Translations under genes and position numbers: made by a program | Assembly: GCF_030757795.1 (NCBI RefSeq) | Contig: NZ_JAUQWH010000075.1 | Location: forward strand, 1-42,226 | DNA from: Actinoplanes oryzae | GTDB lineage: Bacteria; Actinomycetota; Actinomycetes; Mycobacteriales; Micromonosporaceae | DNA length: 42,226 bases | Reading direction: 5' to 3' | The notes under the pieces: generated by a model | What the model was told of the DNA's origin: nothing | What the model saw: the letters and a program-made list of their open reading frames with translations, nothing else | The model's database searches: none | Shown here: in pieces, positions 25,012-32,406 of the stretch | Layout of the letters: each line of letters opens with the position of its first letter | Position numbering within the stretch: the first letter of the stretch is position 1

Positions 25012-26067
25012 GTGCCGAACAATCGCCGTGGCTTGCTCGCCGCCGGTCTGGCCGCCACCGTCGTGGGGGCCACCGGGGTCGTGTGGACCATGAACGCCGG
25101 AGCCGCCGAGACACCGCAGCCGGTCGAGTCCACGGTGGCCGTGGACGCGGCGCCCGTACCGCCGAAGCTCCTGCCGTGGGGTGCCAGGCCCACCAAGCTC
25201 AAGCGCGGCAAGCCCGGGGCCACCAGCAAGGCCGTCGCGGCCGCCGGTGCCGACGCCGCCCCCGCCGACCAGAGCGGCTCGCTGCGGCCGGTGGCGGAGT
25301 TCGCGCCGAAGGGCAAGCGCTCGCCGGCCGGGACGCTGCGCGCGGAGCGCACGGACGTCCAGCCCCCGACACCCCCGTCCGCCCAGCCCAACCCGGACAA
25401 AGAGGTGTCCTACCTCTACGCGTTCGGCGAGCAGACCGGTGCGACCGACGGAACGTGGGCGAACCTCAACATCGCGAAGCCGGAGCTGGCGCAGGAGGAC
25501 TACCACTCGCTGGCGGAGATCGCGGTACAGAGCGAGGACGGCAAGCAGATCGTCGAGATCGGCTGGACCGTCGACCGCGGGGTCAACGGCGACGACGACC
25601 CGCACCTGTTCGTCTTCTCGTGGCAGAACGGCAAGCCGGGCTGCTACAACGCCTGCGGCTACGTGCAGTACAGCAGCACGGTGAAGCCGGGCGACACCCT
25701 GCCCGTCGGCGAGCAGAAGCGGTTCGGTGTCCGGCACTCCAGCGGTGTGTGGTGGGTCGCCTACAACTCCGAGTGGATCGGCTACTTCCCCGACAAGCTG
25801 TGGGACGGCAAGTACACCCAGGCCGGGCTGATCCAGTGGTTCGGCGAGGTGGCCGCGTCGAGCAAGGAGCCGTGCACGCAGATGGGCAACGGCCTGCCCG
25901 GCGCCGATCCCGCGGCCACCCGGGTCGGCACGATCTCGATGATCAATGGTCCCGAGGTCAAGCCCAGCCTGGAGTCCACGAGCCCGTACTACAGCGTGGA
26001 TCGGCGCACCGACCGCACCTTCGGGTACGGCGGGAAGGGCAACTGCCCGGAGGACGACGAAGAATAG
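25012..26067 (+). CDS. Secreted neprosin-like (DUF239) protein, putative glutamic peptidase
   Basis: The protein has 351 residues from GTG 25012 (GAGGA ribosome-binding site just upstream). An earlier in-frame ATG at 24904 would put about 36 residues before the signal. The N-terminus PNNRRGLLAAGLAATVVGA is a Tat-like signal peptide. A Pro/Ala-rich pro-region follows to about residue 130. The neprosin C-terminal domain then includes HSLAEIAVQSEDGKQIVEIGW, GDDDPHLFVFSWQNGKPGCY, YNSEWIGYFPDKLW and GLIQWFGEVAA. Neprosin of pitcher plants is a prolyl-specific glutamic endopeptidase; the Glu residues in VEIGW and in the SEWIGYFP region are candidate catalytic positions, but I cannot align them exactly. 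Paired Cys fit an extracellular fold. Upstream of an ECF sigma operon, separated by only 37 bases that hold the sigma promoter. Confidence 0.8.
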   Translation: MPNNRRGLLAAGLAATVVGATGVVWTMNAGAAETPQPVESTVAVDAAPVPPKLLPWGARPTKLKRGKPGATSKAVAAAGADAAPADQSGSLRPVAEFAPKGKRSPAGTLRAERTDVQPPTPPSAQPNPDKEVSYLYAFGEQTGATDGTWANLNIAKPELAQEDYHSLAEIAVQSEDGKQIVEIGWTVDRGVNGDDDPHLFVFSWQNGKPGCYNACGYVQYSSTVKPGDTLPVGEQKRFGVRHSSGVWWVAYNSEWIGYFPDKLWDGKYTQAGLIQWFGEVAASSKEPCTQMGNGLPGADPAATRVGTISMINGPEVKPSLESTSPYYSVDRRTDRTFGYGGKGNCPEDDEE

Positions 26068-26070
26068 GTT

Positions 26071-26096
26071 GAACCGGCAACCGCTTCGCGGGGTAC
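26071..26096 (+). promoter_or_regulatory. ECF-type promoter of the second sigma operon
   Basis: GAACC at 26071-26075, 17 bases, then GTAC at 26093. The ATG at 26105 is only 12 bases from the -10 element, so the transcript should be nearly or fully leaderless. Confidence 0.6.
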
Positions 26097-26104
26097 AACG
26101 GGTC

Positions 26105-26632
26105 ATGGCCATGCGAAGACGGGCGGGTGCCGACGAGGAGCTGATGACCGCGCTCTACACCGAGCACTACTCGGTGCTGCTCGGGTTCGTCTCCCGCTAC
26201 GTGCAGGACAGGCACCGTGCCGAGGACCTCGTCCAGGAGACGCTGCTGCGGGCCTGGAAGCACATCGACCACCTCGACCCGGAGCCCGGCCGTACCCGCT
26301 CCTACCTGCTCACCATCGCCCGCAACGTGGTCACCAACGCCTGGCGGGCCGAGCAGCGCCGCCCGAAGCTGGTGATGGACGAGCAGGCGGTGCGGACCGT
26401 GGCGTCCGCGGACACCGTCGACGAGCTGGTCGAGGGCTGGCTCGTCGCCGAGGCGCTCGAGCGGCTCTCCGCCGACCACCGCGCGGTCGTCCAGGCCATG
26501 TACTACGACGGGCAGAGCGTCGCGGACGCCGCCCGGACCCTCGCGGTGCCCGAGGGCACGGTCAAGTCGCGCGCCTACTACGCCGTCCGGGCGCTGCGGC
26601 GGGTCTTCGAGGAGATGGGAGTGCTGCGATGA
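26105..26632 (+). CDS. ECF RNA polymerase sigma factor
   Basis: This is a 175-residue ECF sigma factor. Region 2 includes QDRHRAEDLVQETLLRAWKH and YLLTIARNVVTNAWRAE. Region 4 includes LSADHRAVVQAMYYDGQSVA and the helix-turn-helix LAVPEGTVKSRAYYAVRALR. It is close to the first sigma factor (7099) in both regions. I chose the ATG at 26105; four codons between it and the promoter -10 leave no room for a ribosome-binding site, which fits leaderless initiation. An in-frame ATG two codons later (MAM-R) is an alternative. Its stop overlaps the anti-sigma ATG. Confidence 0.93.
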   Translation: MAMRRRAGADEELMTALYTEHYSVLLGFVSRYVQDRHRAEDLVQETLLRAWKHIDHLDPEPGRTRSYLLTIARNVVTNAWRAEQRRPKLVMDEQAVRTVASADTVDELVEGWLVAEALERLSADHRAVVQAMYYDGQSVADAARTLAVPEGTVKSRAYYAVRALRRVFEEMGVLR

Positions 26633-27330
26633 CCGCGGGTCACGACGAGCTGCGCCGCCTGCTCGGTGGCTACCTGCTCGGCGGCCTCGACGACGCGGAC
26701 ACCGAGCGGCTCGACAATCACCTGCTGACCTGCGACGAGTGCCGGGCGGAGCTGGATCAGCTGGCGCCGGTGCCCGAGCTGCTCCGCACGCTGCCGCAGC
26801 CGAACCTCGCGGTGCCGCCGGGCACGCGGCCCACCCCCGACCGGATCGAGGCGCTGCTCGGCCGCATGCGCGGGGAGCAGGCCCGGGAACGCCGCCGGTC
26901 GGCGGCCCGCCGGCTTGCGATCGCCGCGGCGGTCCTGCTGATCGCCGCGGTCTCCGGCGTCCTCGTCCTCAACCACGACAACGGTACGGTTCCCCCGCCG
27001 CCCGTGGCCCAGTCCAGCCCCGCCCAGCCCCGCCTCGTCGCCGCCTTCCACCCCGCCGGCGGCAGCGGCCTCACGGGCGAGGCCGTCCTCACCGGCAAGA
27101 CGTGGGGCGTCTCCGTGGACCTGGCCGTCCAGCAGCTCGCCGGCAGCGGACCCTTCGTCTGCCACGTCCGCAACCGGGGCGGCAAGGTCGAGCAGGCGGC
27201 GATCTGGGGCCCGACCCCGAGCGGCAACGCCAAGGTGACCGGGGCCAGCTCGATTCAGCTCACCAGCGTCGCCGAGGTCGAGGTGGCCGACGCCGCGGGC
27301 CACGTCCTGGGAACGGCCTACATTTACTGA
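26629..27330 (+). CDS. Zinc-finger (zf-HC2) transmembrane anti-sigma factor
   Basis: The 233-residue partner of the preceding sigma factor is joined to it by an ATGA overlap. The N-terminal ZAS domain holds GGYLLGGLDDADTERLDNHL and then HLLTCDEC, the HxxxCxxC zinc motif. An amphipathic Arg-rich linker leads to one transmembrane helix at about 102-121. The outer domain (about 140-233) is beta-rich, with GVSVDLAVQQLAGSGPFVCH and VEVADAAGHVLGTAYIY. It resembles the outer domain of the first anti-sigma factor. It should hold the sigma factor inactive until an envelope signal. Confidence 0.93.
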   Translation: MTAGHDELRRLLGGYLLGGLDDADTERLDNHLLTCDECRAELDQLAPVPELLRTLPQPNLAVPPGTRPTPDRIEALLGRMRGEQARERRRSAARRLAIAAAVLLIAAVSGVLVLNHDNGTVPPPPVAQSSPAQPRLVAAFHPAGGSGLTGEAVLTGKTWGVSVDLAVQQLAGSGPFVCHVRNRGGKVEQAAIWGPTPSGNAKVTGASSIQLTSVAEVEVADAAGHVLGTAYIY

Positions 27331-27331
27331 G

Positions 27332-27358
27332 GAACCAACCGGGGCGCACCGGCGTGTA
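27332..27358 (+). promoter_or_regulatory. ECF-type promoter of the third sigma gene
   Basis: GAACC at 27332-27336, 17 bases, then GTGTAC from 27354. The ATG at 27365 is 11 bases after the start of the -10 element, so a leaderless transcript is predicted here too. Confidence 0.6.
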
Positions 27359-27364
27359 CCTGGC

Positions 27365-27871
27365 ATGGATGCTTCGGCGACGGTCGTGTCGCGGCCCGGG
27401 GGGACGGAAGCCGACGGCTTCGAGAGCTTCTACCGGGCGAACGTGGACCGGGTCTACCGCGCGCTGGCGGTGACGCTGCGCCGCGACGACCTGGCCCGGG
27501 AGGCCGTCGACGAGGCCATGGCCCGCGCCTACGCCAAGTGGGACAAGGTCCGGCACCTCGACAGCCCGGCCGGCTGGGTGTTCCGGGTCGGCCTCAACTG
27601 GGCGACCTCCTGGTGGCGCAAGGTCCGCCGCGAGCGGCCGCCCACCGATGCCGAACCCGCCGGTCCGGGCCCGGGAGCCGAGGCGGTGGCGGCGCGCACG
27701 GCGCTGGCCCGGCTGCCCGAGGCGCAGCGCGCGGTCGTGACCTGCCGCATCCTGCTCGACCTGACCACCGCGGAGACGGCGGTGGCGCTCGGACTCAACG
27801 AGGGCACCGTCAAGAGCCGGCTCTCCCGGGGCCTCGCCGCCCTCCGGACCGCGCTGAGCGAGGAGAAGTGA
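27365..27871 (+). CDS. SigE-type ECF RNA polymerase sigma factor
   Basis: This 168-residue ECF sigma factor is of the actinobacterial SigE-like type, with FESFYRANVDRVYRALAVTL, LAREAVDEAMARAYAKWDKV and GWVFRVGLNWATSWWRK in region 2. Region 4 has LPEAQRAVVTCRILLDLTT and LGLNEGTVKSRLSRGLAALR. It differs clearly from the other two sigma factors of the window, which are closer to each other. The next gene encodes a single-span membrane protein and probably acts as its anti-sigma factor, although it has no zinc-finger motif. The ATG at 27365 sits 11 bases after the promoter -10 start. Confidence 0.92.
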   Translation: MDASATVVSRPGGTEADGFESFYRANVDRVYRALAVTLRRDDLAREAVDEAMARAYAKWDKVRHLDSPAGWVFRVGLNWATSWWRKVRRERPPTDAEPAGPGPGAEAVAARTALARLPEAQRAVVTCRILLDLTTAETAVALGLNEGTVKSRLSRGLAALRTALSEEK

Positions 27872-27873
27872 CC

Positions 27874-28920
27874 GTGAGCCTCGAAGAAGAAGTGGTCCGG
27901 TCCGCCGCCCGGGCCGCGGGCCCCTACATCGGCAGCATCGACGGCATCCACCGCCGGGCCCGGCAGCGGCGCACCCGGCGACAGGCCCTGGCCGCGTGCG
28001 CCGCGGTGGTGGCGCTGCTGGTGGGGCTGGGCGTGACGCTGAACCGGCGGAACACCGCGGCCCCACCAGCCGTCCGGCCCAGCGTGAGTGCCACGCCGGA
28101 GCAGCGCCTGATCCTGAACGGCGCGACCGGGGCCTACCGGACCGGCACGATGCTGGTCGAGCTGGGCCCGGTCAATTACGCCGAGCTGCTTCCCGACGGC
28201 CGGATCGCCGAGCACGACCTGGTCCGCGTGAGCGAGTCGGCTCAAGTGTCGGCCTTGCCCGGCGGCGGCGTCGTCCTGCTCGGCCCGGTGCCGGGGGGAA
28301 GCGGGCCGGAGCTCGCGGTCGTCGGGCCGGACGGCAAGCTGCGGCTCCGGCGGGATCTGCACGCGAACGGCAAGACGGTCACGCTCACCGCGGCCAGTGA
28401 GACCACCGCCTTCTTCCAGCGTGGGGATTCGCTGTTCGCCCACGAGCTGGCGACCGGGGCCGAGCGGCTGATCCTGAAGACCCGCATCGGCGGCACGATG
28501 GCTGCGGCGGCCGACGCGATCGGCCGTCGGCTGGCCCAGGCCTACGTGTTCGATCCGTGCGGGATCGAGGTCGCCACCGCCGGCATGGCAAGCGCCTACT
28601 CGCTGGCGGCGAGCTTGCGCCGGGCCCCCGACGGATGCACCAAGATCCTGGCGCTGCGCTGGTCGCCGGACGGCAGCAGGCTCGCGGTCGCCGAGGAAAG
28701 CGACCAGGGCCGCCGGGTGGTCGTCCTCGACATGATGACGGACGGCGGAGCGAAGATCTCCGAGCAGCCGCTGCCCGGGACCTATCAGGAGCTGGGGGCG
28801 CAGTTCGACAAGACGGACGTCTCGCTGGCGTGGCAGGACGGCCGGACACTGCGCGCGGCGCTGTATCCGACCGGTCCCGGCTACCTGACGGTCAAGCCCT
28901 TCATCGTCGGCGTGCCTTGA
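27874..28920 (+). CDS. Membrane-anchored beta-propeller-like protein, putative sigma regulator
   Basis: The protein has 348 residues from GTG 27874. A GTG two codons upstream overlaps the sigma stop, but AGGAGA at 27861-27866 is spaced ideally for 27874. A cytosolic N-terminus of about 40 residues with an Arg-rich end (RRARQRRTRRQ) precedes one transmembrane helix at about 42-60. The outer part shows repeated beta-propeller-like blades (AELLPDGRIAEHDLVRVSES, ALRWSPDGSRLAVAEESD), as in TolB/WD40-like extracellular regions. No zinc motif is present. The gene is coupled to a SigE-type sigma gene, the usual place for such membrane regulators. Its 3' end overlaps the convergent permease gene by 20 bases. 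Confidence 0.75.
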   Translation: MSLEEEVVRSAARAAGPYIGSIDGIHRRARQRRTRRQALAACAAVVALLVGLGVTLNRRNTAAPPAVRPSVSATPEQRLILNGATGAYRTGTMLVELGPVNYAELLPDGRIAEHDLVRVSESAQVSALPGGGVVLLGPVPGGSGPELAVVGPDGKLRLRRDLHANGKTVTLTAASETTAFFQRGDSLFAHELATGAERLILKTRIGGTMAAAADAIGRRLAQAYVFDPCGIEVATAGMASAYSLAASLRRAPDGCTKILALRWSPDGSRLAVAEESDQGRRVVVLDMMTDGGAKISEQPLPGTYQELGAQFDKTDVSLAWQDGRTLRAALYPTGPGYLTVKPFIVGVP

Positions 28921-29917
28921 CGAGGTAGGTCTGGGCGACCACGACGACGGCGAGGAAGGCGCCGCTGATCACCTGTTGGTAGCTGCTCGGCAGGTTGCCG
29001 ACCTGGTTGATCATGTTCTGGATGACGCCGAGGAGCAGGACGCCGGCGATCGTGCCGGCCAGGGTGCCCGCGCCGCCCGTGAGCAGCGTGCCGCCGATGA
29101 CGACCGCGGCGATCGCGTCCAGTTCCATGCCCGCGCCGAGGACGGTGACGCCGGAGCCGAGCTTGGCCGCGTTGATGGCTCCGGCCAGCCCCGCGAGCAG
29201 GCCCGACAACACATAGACCCACACCTTCGTACGCCGCACCGCCACGCCCATCAGCGCTGCGGCGTCCTCGCTGCCGCCCACCGCGTAGACGGCGTGCCCG
29301 AAGCGGGTCCGGCCCAGCAGCACCATGCCGAGCAGGAAGGTGACGATCACCAGCCACACCGGGTAGCCGAGCCCGAGGAAGGATCCCGTGCCGAAGGAGC
29401 GGAACGTGTCGCTGCCGACGAGATAGGTGGTCGACCCCTCGTCGCTCAGGGCCCGCATCAGGCCCCGGGCGCCGAGCAGCGCGGCGAGCGTGACGATGAA
29501 GGGCGCCATCCTGGTGTACGCGATGAGCAGCCCGTTGACGACGCCGATGAGCCCGCACACGGCCAGCGGGGCGAGAAAGGCCGGGACCCAGCCCCACTGC
29601 GACGCGTACGCCGACACGACGCCCCCGAGCACGTACAGCGAGCCGACCGACAGGTCGATCCCGCCCGTGATGATCACGAAGGTCATGCCCAGCGCGATGA
29701 GGGCGGGCGGCGCGGCGGCGACGAGGATCGTGGCGGCGTTGTCGTAGCTGCGGAAGTTGGGGAAGGACGCGGCCGCCACGATGACGACGACCACGAGCAC
29801 GGCGAGCGCACCTTGGCGTTGCACCAGGCCGATGATCCGGTCGGTGCGCTCCGCCTTGCGCTCGTCGGCGGCGACGACGGCGGTGGGGTTGTGGTTCTGC
29901 TCCAGGGACACGGTCAC
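28901..29917 (-). CDS. Sugar ABC importer permease, second subunit (YjfF-like)
   Basis: This is a 338-residue permease of the RbsC/BPD_transp_2 family. About ten hydrophobic spans are visible, with the conserved GIDLSVGSLYVLGGV loop at about 100 and GGTLLTGGAGTLAGT near 275, where the ATPase docks. The GTG start at 29917 overlaps the stop of the other permease (GTGA). A GAGGAAG ribosome-binding site lies 5 bases ahead. Two different permeases beside one double ATPase is the composition of the E. coli YtfQRT-YjfF galactofuranose importer, so this one is likely the partner subunit of a heterodimeric channel. Its 3' end overlaps a convergent gene by 20 bases. Confidence 0.9.
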   Translation of the reverse strand: MTVSLEQNHNPTAVVAADERKAERTDRIIGLVQRQGALAVLVVVVIVAAASFPNFRSYDNAATILVAAAPPALIALGMTFVIITGGIDLSVGSLYVLGGVVSAYASQWGWVPAFLAPLAVCGLIGVVNGLLIAYTRMAPFIVTLAALLGARGLMRALSDEGSTTYLVGSDTFRSFGTGSFLGLGYPVWLVIVTFLLGMVLLGRTRFGHAVYAVGGSEDAAALMGVAVRRTKVWVYVLSGLLAGLAGAINAAKLGSGVTVLGAGMELDAIAAVVIGGTLLTGGAGTLAGTIAGVLLLGVIQNMINQVGNLPSSYQQVISGAFLAVVVVAQTYLVKARRR

Positions 29918-30876
29918 CGAGACTTCCTCTCCCGGGCGGCGTACACGGCGACGAGGATGATCACGGCCTGGACCATCTCGGTCGTGGACGGCTGCAGGTT
30001 GTGCTTGATCATGGTGGCGACGACGAGCTGCATGAGCAGGGCGCCGGCGACCGTGCCGAGGACCCGGACCTTGCCGCCGGTGAGCGGGGTGCCGCCGACG
30101 ACCACGGCGGTGATCGCGGAGAGCTCGATGAGCAGGCCCACCGACGAGGCGTCGCTGGACTGGATGCGGGCCACGGCGAGCAGCCCGGCGATCGAGGCGA
30201 GCACCGCGCACAGGATGTAGACGCCGATGAGCACGCGTTGCACGGGGACGCCGGCGAGCTGGGCCGCGGGGCGGTTGCCGCCGATCGCGAGCAGCCGGCG
30301 ACCGAAGACCGTGCGCCGCACGACGAAGGCGACCACGAGCACGAGGGCGGCGGCGATCCACACCAGCAGCGGTACGCCCAGCAGGTCCCCGGAGCCGAGG
30401 AACACCAGGTCGTCGTTGCGGACGTCCTTGAGCTGGCCGCCCGAGATCACCAGGGCGAGACCGCGCCCGCCGACGAAGAGCGCGAGCGTCGCCACGATGG
30501 GCTGCAGCCCGACGCGCGCCACGAGCAGGCCGTTGACCAGGCCGACCGCGACGCCCGCGAGCAGCGACACGGCGATCGCGCCGGCCACGCCGTACCCCAG
30601 GTAGAGAGGGATGAGGGCGGCGGCGAGCGCCATGACCGAGCCCACCGACAGGTCGATGCCCTCGGTGCCGATCACCAGCGCCATGCCGAGCGCCACGATG
30701 ACGATCGGCGCCACCTGGATCAGCTGGATGCGCAGGTTGCCCAGGGTCAGGAAGTTCGGGGTGAAGGCGATGTTGTAGACGATCAGCACGAGGATCGCCG
30801 CGTAGACGCCGTACTTGGGCAGCCAGGCCTTGAGCCTGGCCAGGTCGAGGGAGGGTTTCAGGGTCTCAGTGGTCAT
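29914..30876 (-). CDS. Sugar ABC importer permease, first subunit (YtfT-like)
   Basis: The 320-residue RbsC-type permease is multi-spanning, with GTEGIDLSVGSVMALAAA at about 70-90 and the GGTPLTGGKVRVLGT cytosolic loop near 265. The ATG at 30876 lies 11 bases inside the end of the ATPase gene, and the stop overlaps the second permease start. The two permeases are different proteins and not a recent duplication. With the ATPase and the binding protein they form one furanose-type sugar importer in the inner membrane. The exact sugar is inferred only from context (arabinofuranose or galactofuranose). Confidence 0.9.
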   Translation of the reverse strand: MTTETLKPSLDLARLKAWLPKYGVYAAILVLIVYNIAFTPNFLTLGNLRIQLIQVAPIVIVALGMALVIGTEGIDLSVGSVMALAAALIPLYLGYGVAGAIAVSLLAGVAVGLVNGLLVARVGLQPIVATLALFVGGRGLALVISGGQLKDVRNDDLVFLGSGDLLGVPLLVWIAAALVLVVAFVVRRTVFGRRLLAIGGNRPAAQLAGVPVQRVLIGVYILCAVLASIAGLLAVARIQSSDASSVGLLIELSAITAVVVGGTPLTGGKVRVLGTVAGALLMQLVVATMIKHNLQPSTTEMVQAVIILVAVYAARERKSR

Positions 30877-32392
30877 CGCGATCTCCGTCGGCAGCCGCGG
30901 CGATGGTCTCCAGAAGGGCCTCGGTGGTCACGTCGTCGCCGAGCAGCTCGCCGACCACGGCGCCGTCGCGCAGCACGACCACCCGGTCCGAGCCCTCGAC
31001 CAGCTCCTCGGCGTCGGAGGAGACCAGGACCACGCCGAGCCCCTCGGCGGCGAGCTCGTCGATCAGCGCCTGCACCTCGGCCTTCGCGCCCACGTCGATG
31101 CCGCGGGTCGGCTCGTCGAGCAGCAGCACCTTGGGCCCGGTGGCGAGCAGACGGGCCAGCAGCACCTTCTGCTGGTTGCCGCCGGAGAGGTCGCCGACCA
31201 GCTGGTCCGGCCCGGACGCCTTGATCCGCAGCCGGGTCATGAACGTCTCGACGATCTTGTCGATGCGCTTGTCGGAGACCAGGCCCAGCCGGGAGGTGCG
31301 GGGGAGGACGGCGAGCGCGATGTTCTCCCGGACGGACAGCCCGGCCACGATGCCCTCGGCCTTGCGGTCCTCCGGCTGCGTCGCGATGCCGGCCTTGAGT
31401 GCCTTCACGGGGTTCGGCCGGCCGAGCGCGACGCCGTCCACGGTGATGTCGCCGCTGTCCAAGGGGAACGCGCCGCCGATGGCCTTGATCGTCTCGCTGC
31501 GGCCGGCGCCGAGCAGCCCGCCGAGCCCGACGACCTCGCCGGGCCGGACCTCGAGGCTGACGTCGTGCAGGCGGTGCCGGCTGGACAGCTTCTCGGCCCG
31601 CAGCACGGGCGCCCCGGAAGCGTTGCTCTCCCCGGTGAAGCCGGTGAAGCCCTCCTTCCGGACCGCCGACATGTCGCGGCCGAGCATCAATGACACCAGC
31701 CGCAGCCGGTCGAGGTCGGCCAGCCGGCCGGTGTGCACCAGCTTGCCGTCGCGCAGGATCGTGACCGCGTCGCAGATCCGGTAGAGCTCGTCCATGCGGT
31801 GGCTGACGTAGACGATCCCGATGCCCCGCGAGTGCAGGTCGTCGATGACGCCGAAGAGGGTCTCGACCTCGCGCGGCTCGAGCGACGAGGTGGGCTCGTC
31901 CATGATGACCACCCGGGCGTCGATCATGACCGCGCGGGCCAGGGCGACCATCTGCTGCGCGCCGAGGGCGAGCGTGCCCAGCGGCAGCCGGACGTCGGTC
32001 GTGACGCCGTACTGCCGCAGCACCTCCCGCGCCTCGGCGGCCATCCGCTTCTCGTCGACGAGGCCGAACCTGGTCCTGGGCTCGCGGCCCAGGAACAGGT
32101 TGTGCGCCACGCTCATCAAGGGGACGAGGTTGACCTCCTGATAGATGGTCGAGATGCCGGCCCGCTGGGCGTCCATCGGGGTGCCGAACCGGACCGGCCG
32201 GTCCTGGTAGCGCACCTCGCCCTCGTCCGGGGTGTAGACGCCGGTCAGCACCTTGATCAAGGTCGACTTCCCGGCGCCGTTCTCCCCGACCAGCGCATGC
32301 ACCTCGCCGGGCTGCAAGGTGAAGGACACGCCGTCGAGCGCGCGCACCCCCGGGAACACCTTGCTGACCCCGGCAACCTCAAGTAACGCCAT
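30866..32392 (-). CDS. Sugar ABC importer ATPase with two nucleotide-binding domains (YtfR/RbsA-like)
   Basis: This 508-residue protein has two fused ABC domains. The first has Walker A GENGAGKST (Lys42), the signature-position LALGAQQ, Walker B VVIMDEPTSSL and H-loop VSHRMDEL. The second has the degenerate Walker A GGLLGAGRSE usual in this family, an intact LSGGNQQKVLLARLL signature and VLLLDEPTRGIDVGAK. The ATG at 32392 has an AGGGGAG ribosome-binding site and starts 14 bases after the GH2 stop. The linker near residue 248 contains a short repeat (GFTGFTGES). It powers uptake of the sugar captured by the binding protein at 35223-36314. Confidence 0.94.
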   Translation of the reverse strand: MALLEVAGVSKVFPGVRALDGVSFTLQPGEVHALVGENGAGKSTLIKVLTGVYTPDEGEVRYQDRPVRFGTPMDAQRAGISTIYQEVNLVPLMSVAHNLFLGREPRTRFGLVDEKRMAAEAREVLRQYGVTTDVRLPLGTLALGAQQMVALARAVMIDARVVIMDEPTSSLEPREVETLFGVIDDLHSRGIGIVYVSHRMDELYRICDAVTILRDGKLVHTGRLADLDRLRLVSLMLGRDMSAVRKEGFTGFTGESNASGAPVLRAEKLSSRHRLHDVSLEVRPGEVVGLGGLLGAGRSETIKAIGGAFPLDSGDITVDGVALGRPNPVKALKAGIATQPEDRKAEGIVAGLSVRENIALAVLPRTSRLGLVSDKRIDKIVETFMTRLRIKASGPDQLVGDLSGGNQQKVLLARLLATGPKVLLLDEPTRGIDVGAKAEVQALIDELAAEGLGVVLVSSDAEELVEGSDRVVVLRDGAVVGELLGDDVTTEALLETIAAAADGDRDDH

Positions 32393-32406
32393 GGCTCCCC
32401 TTTTGC

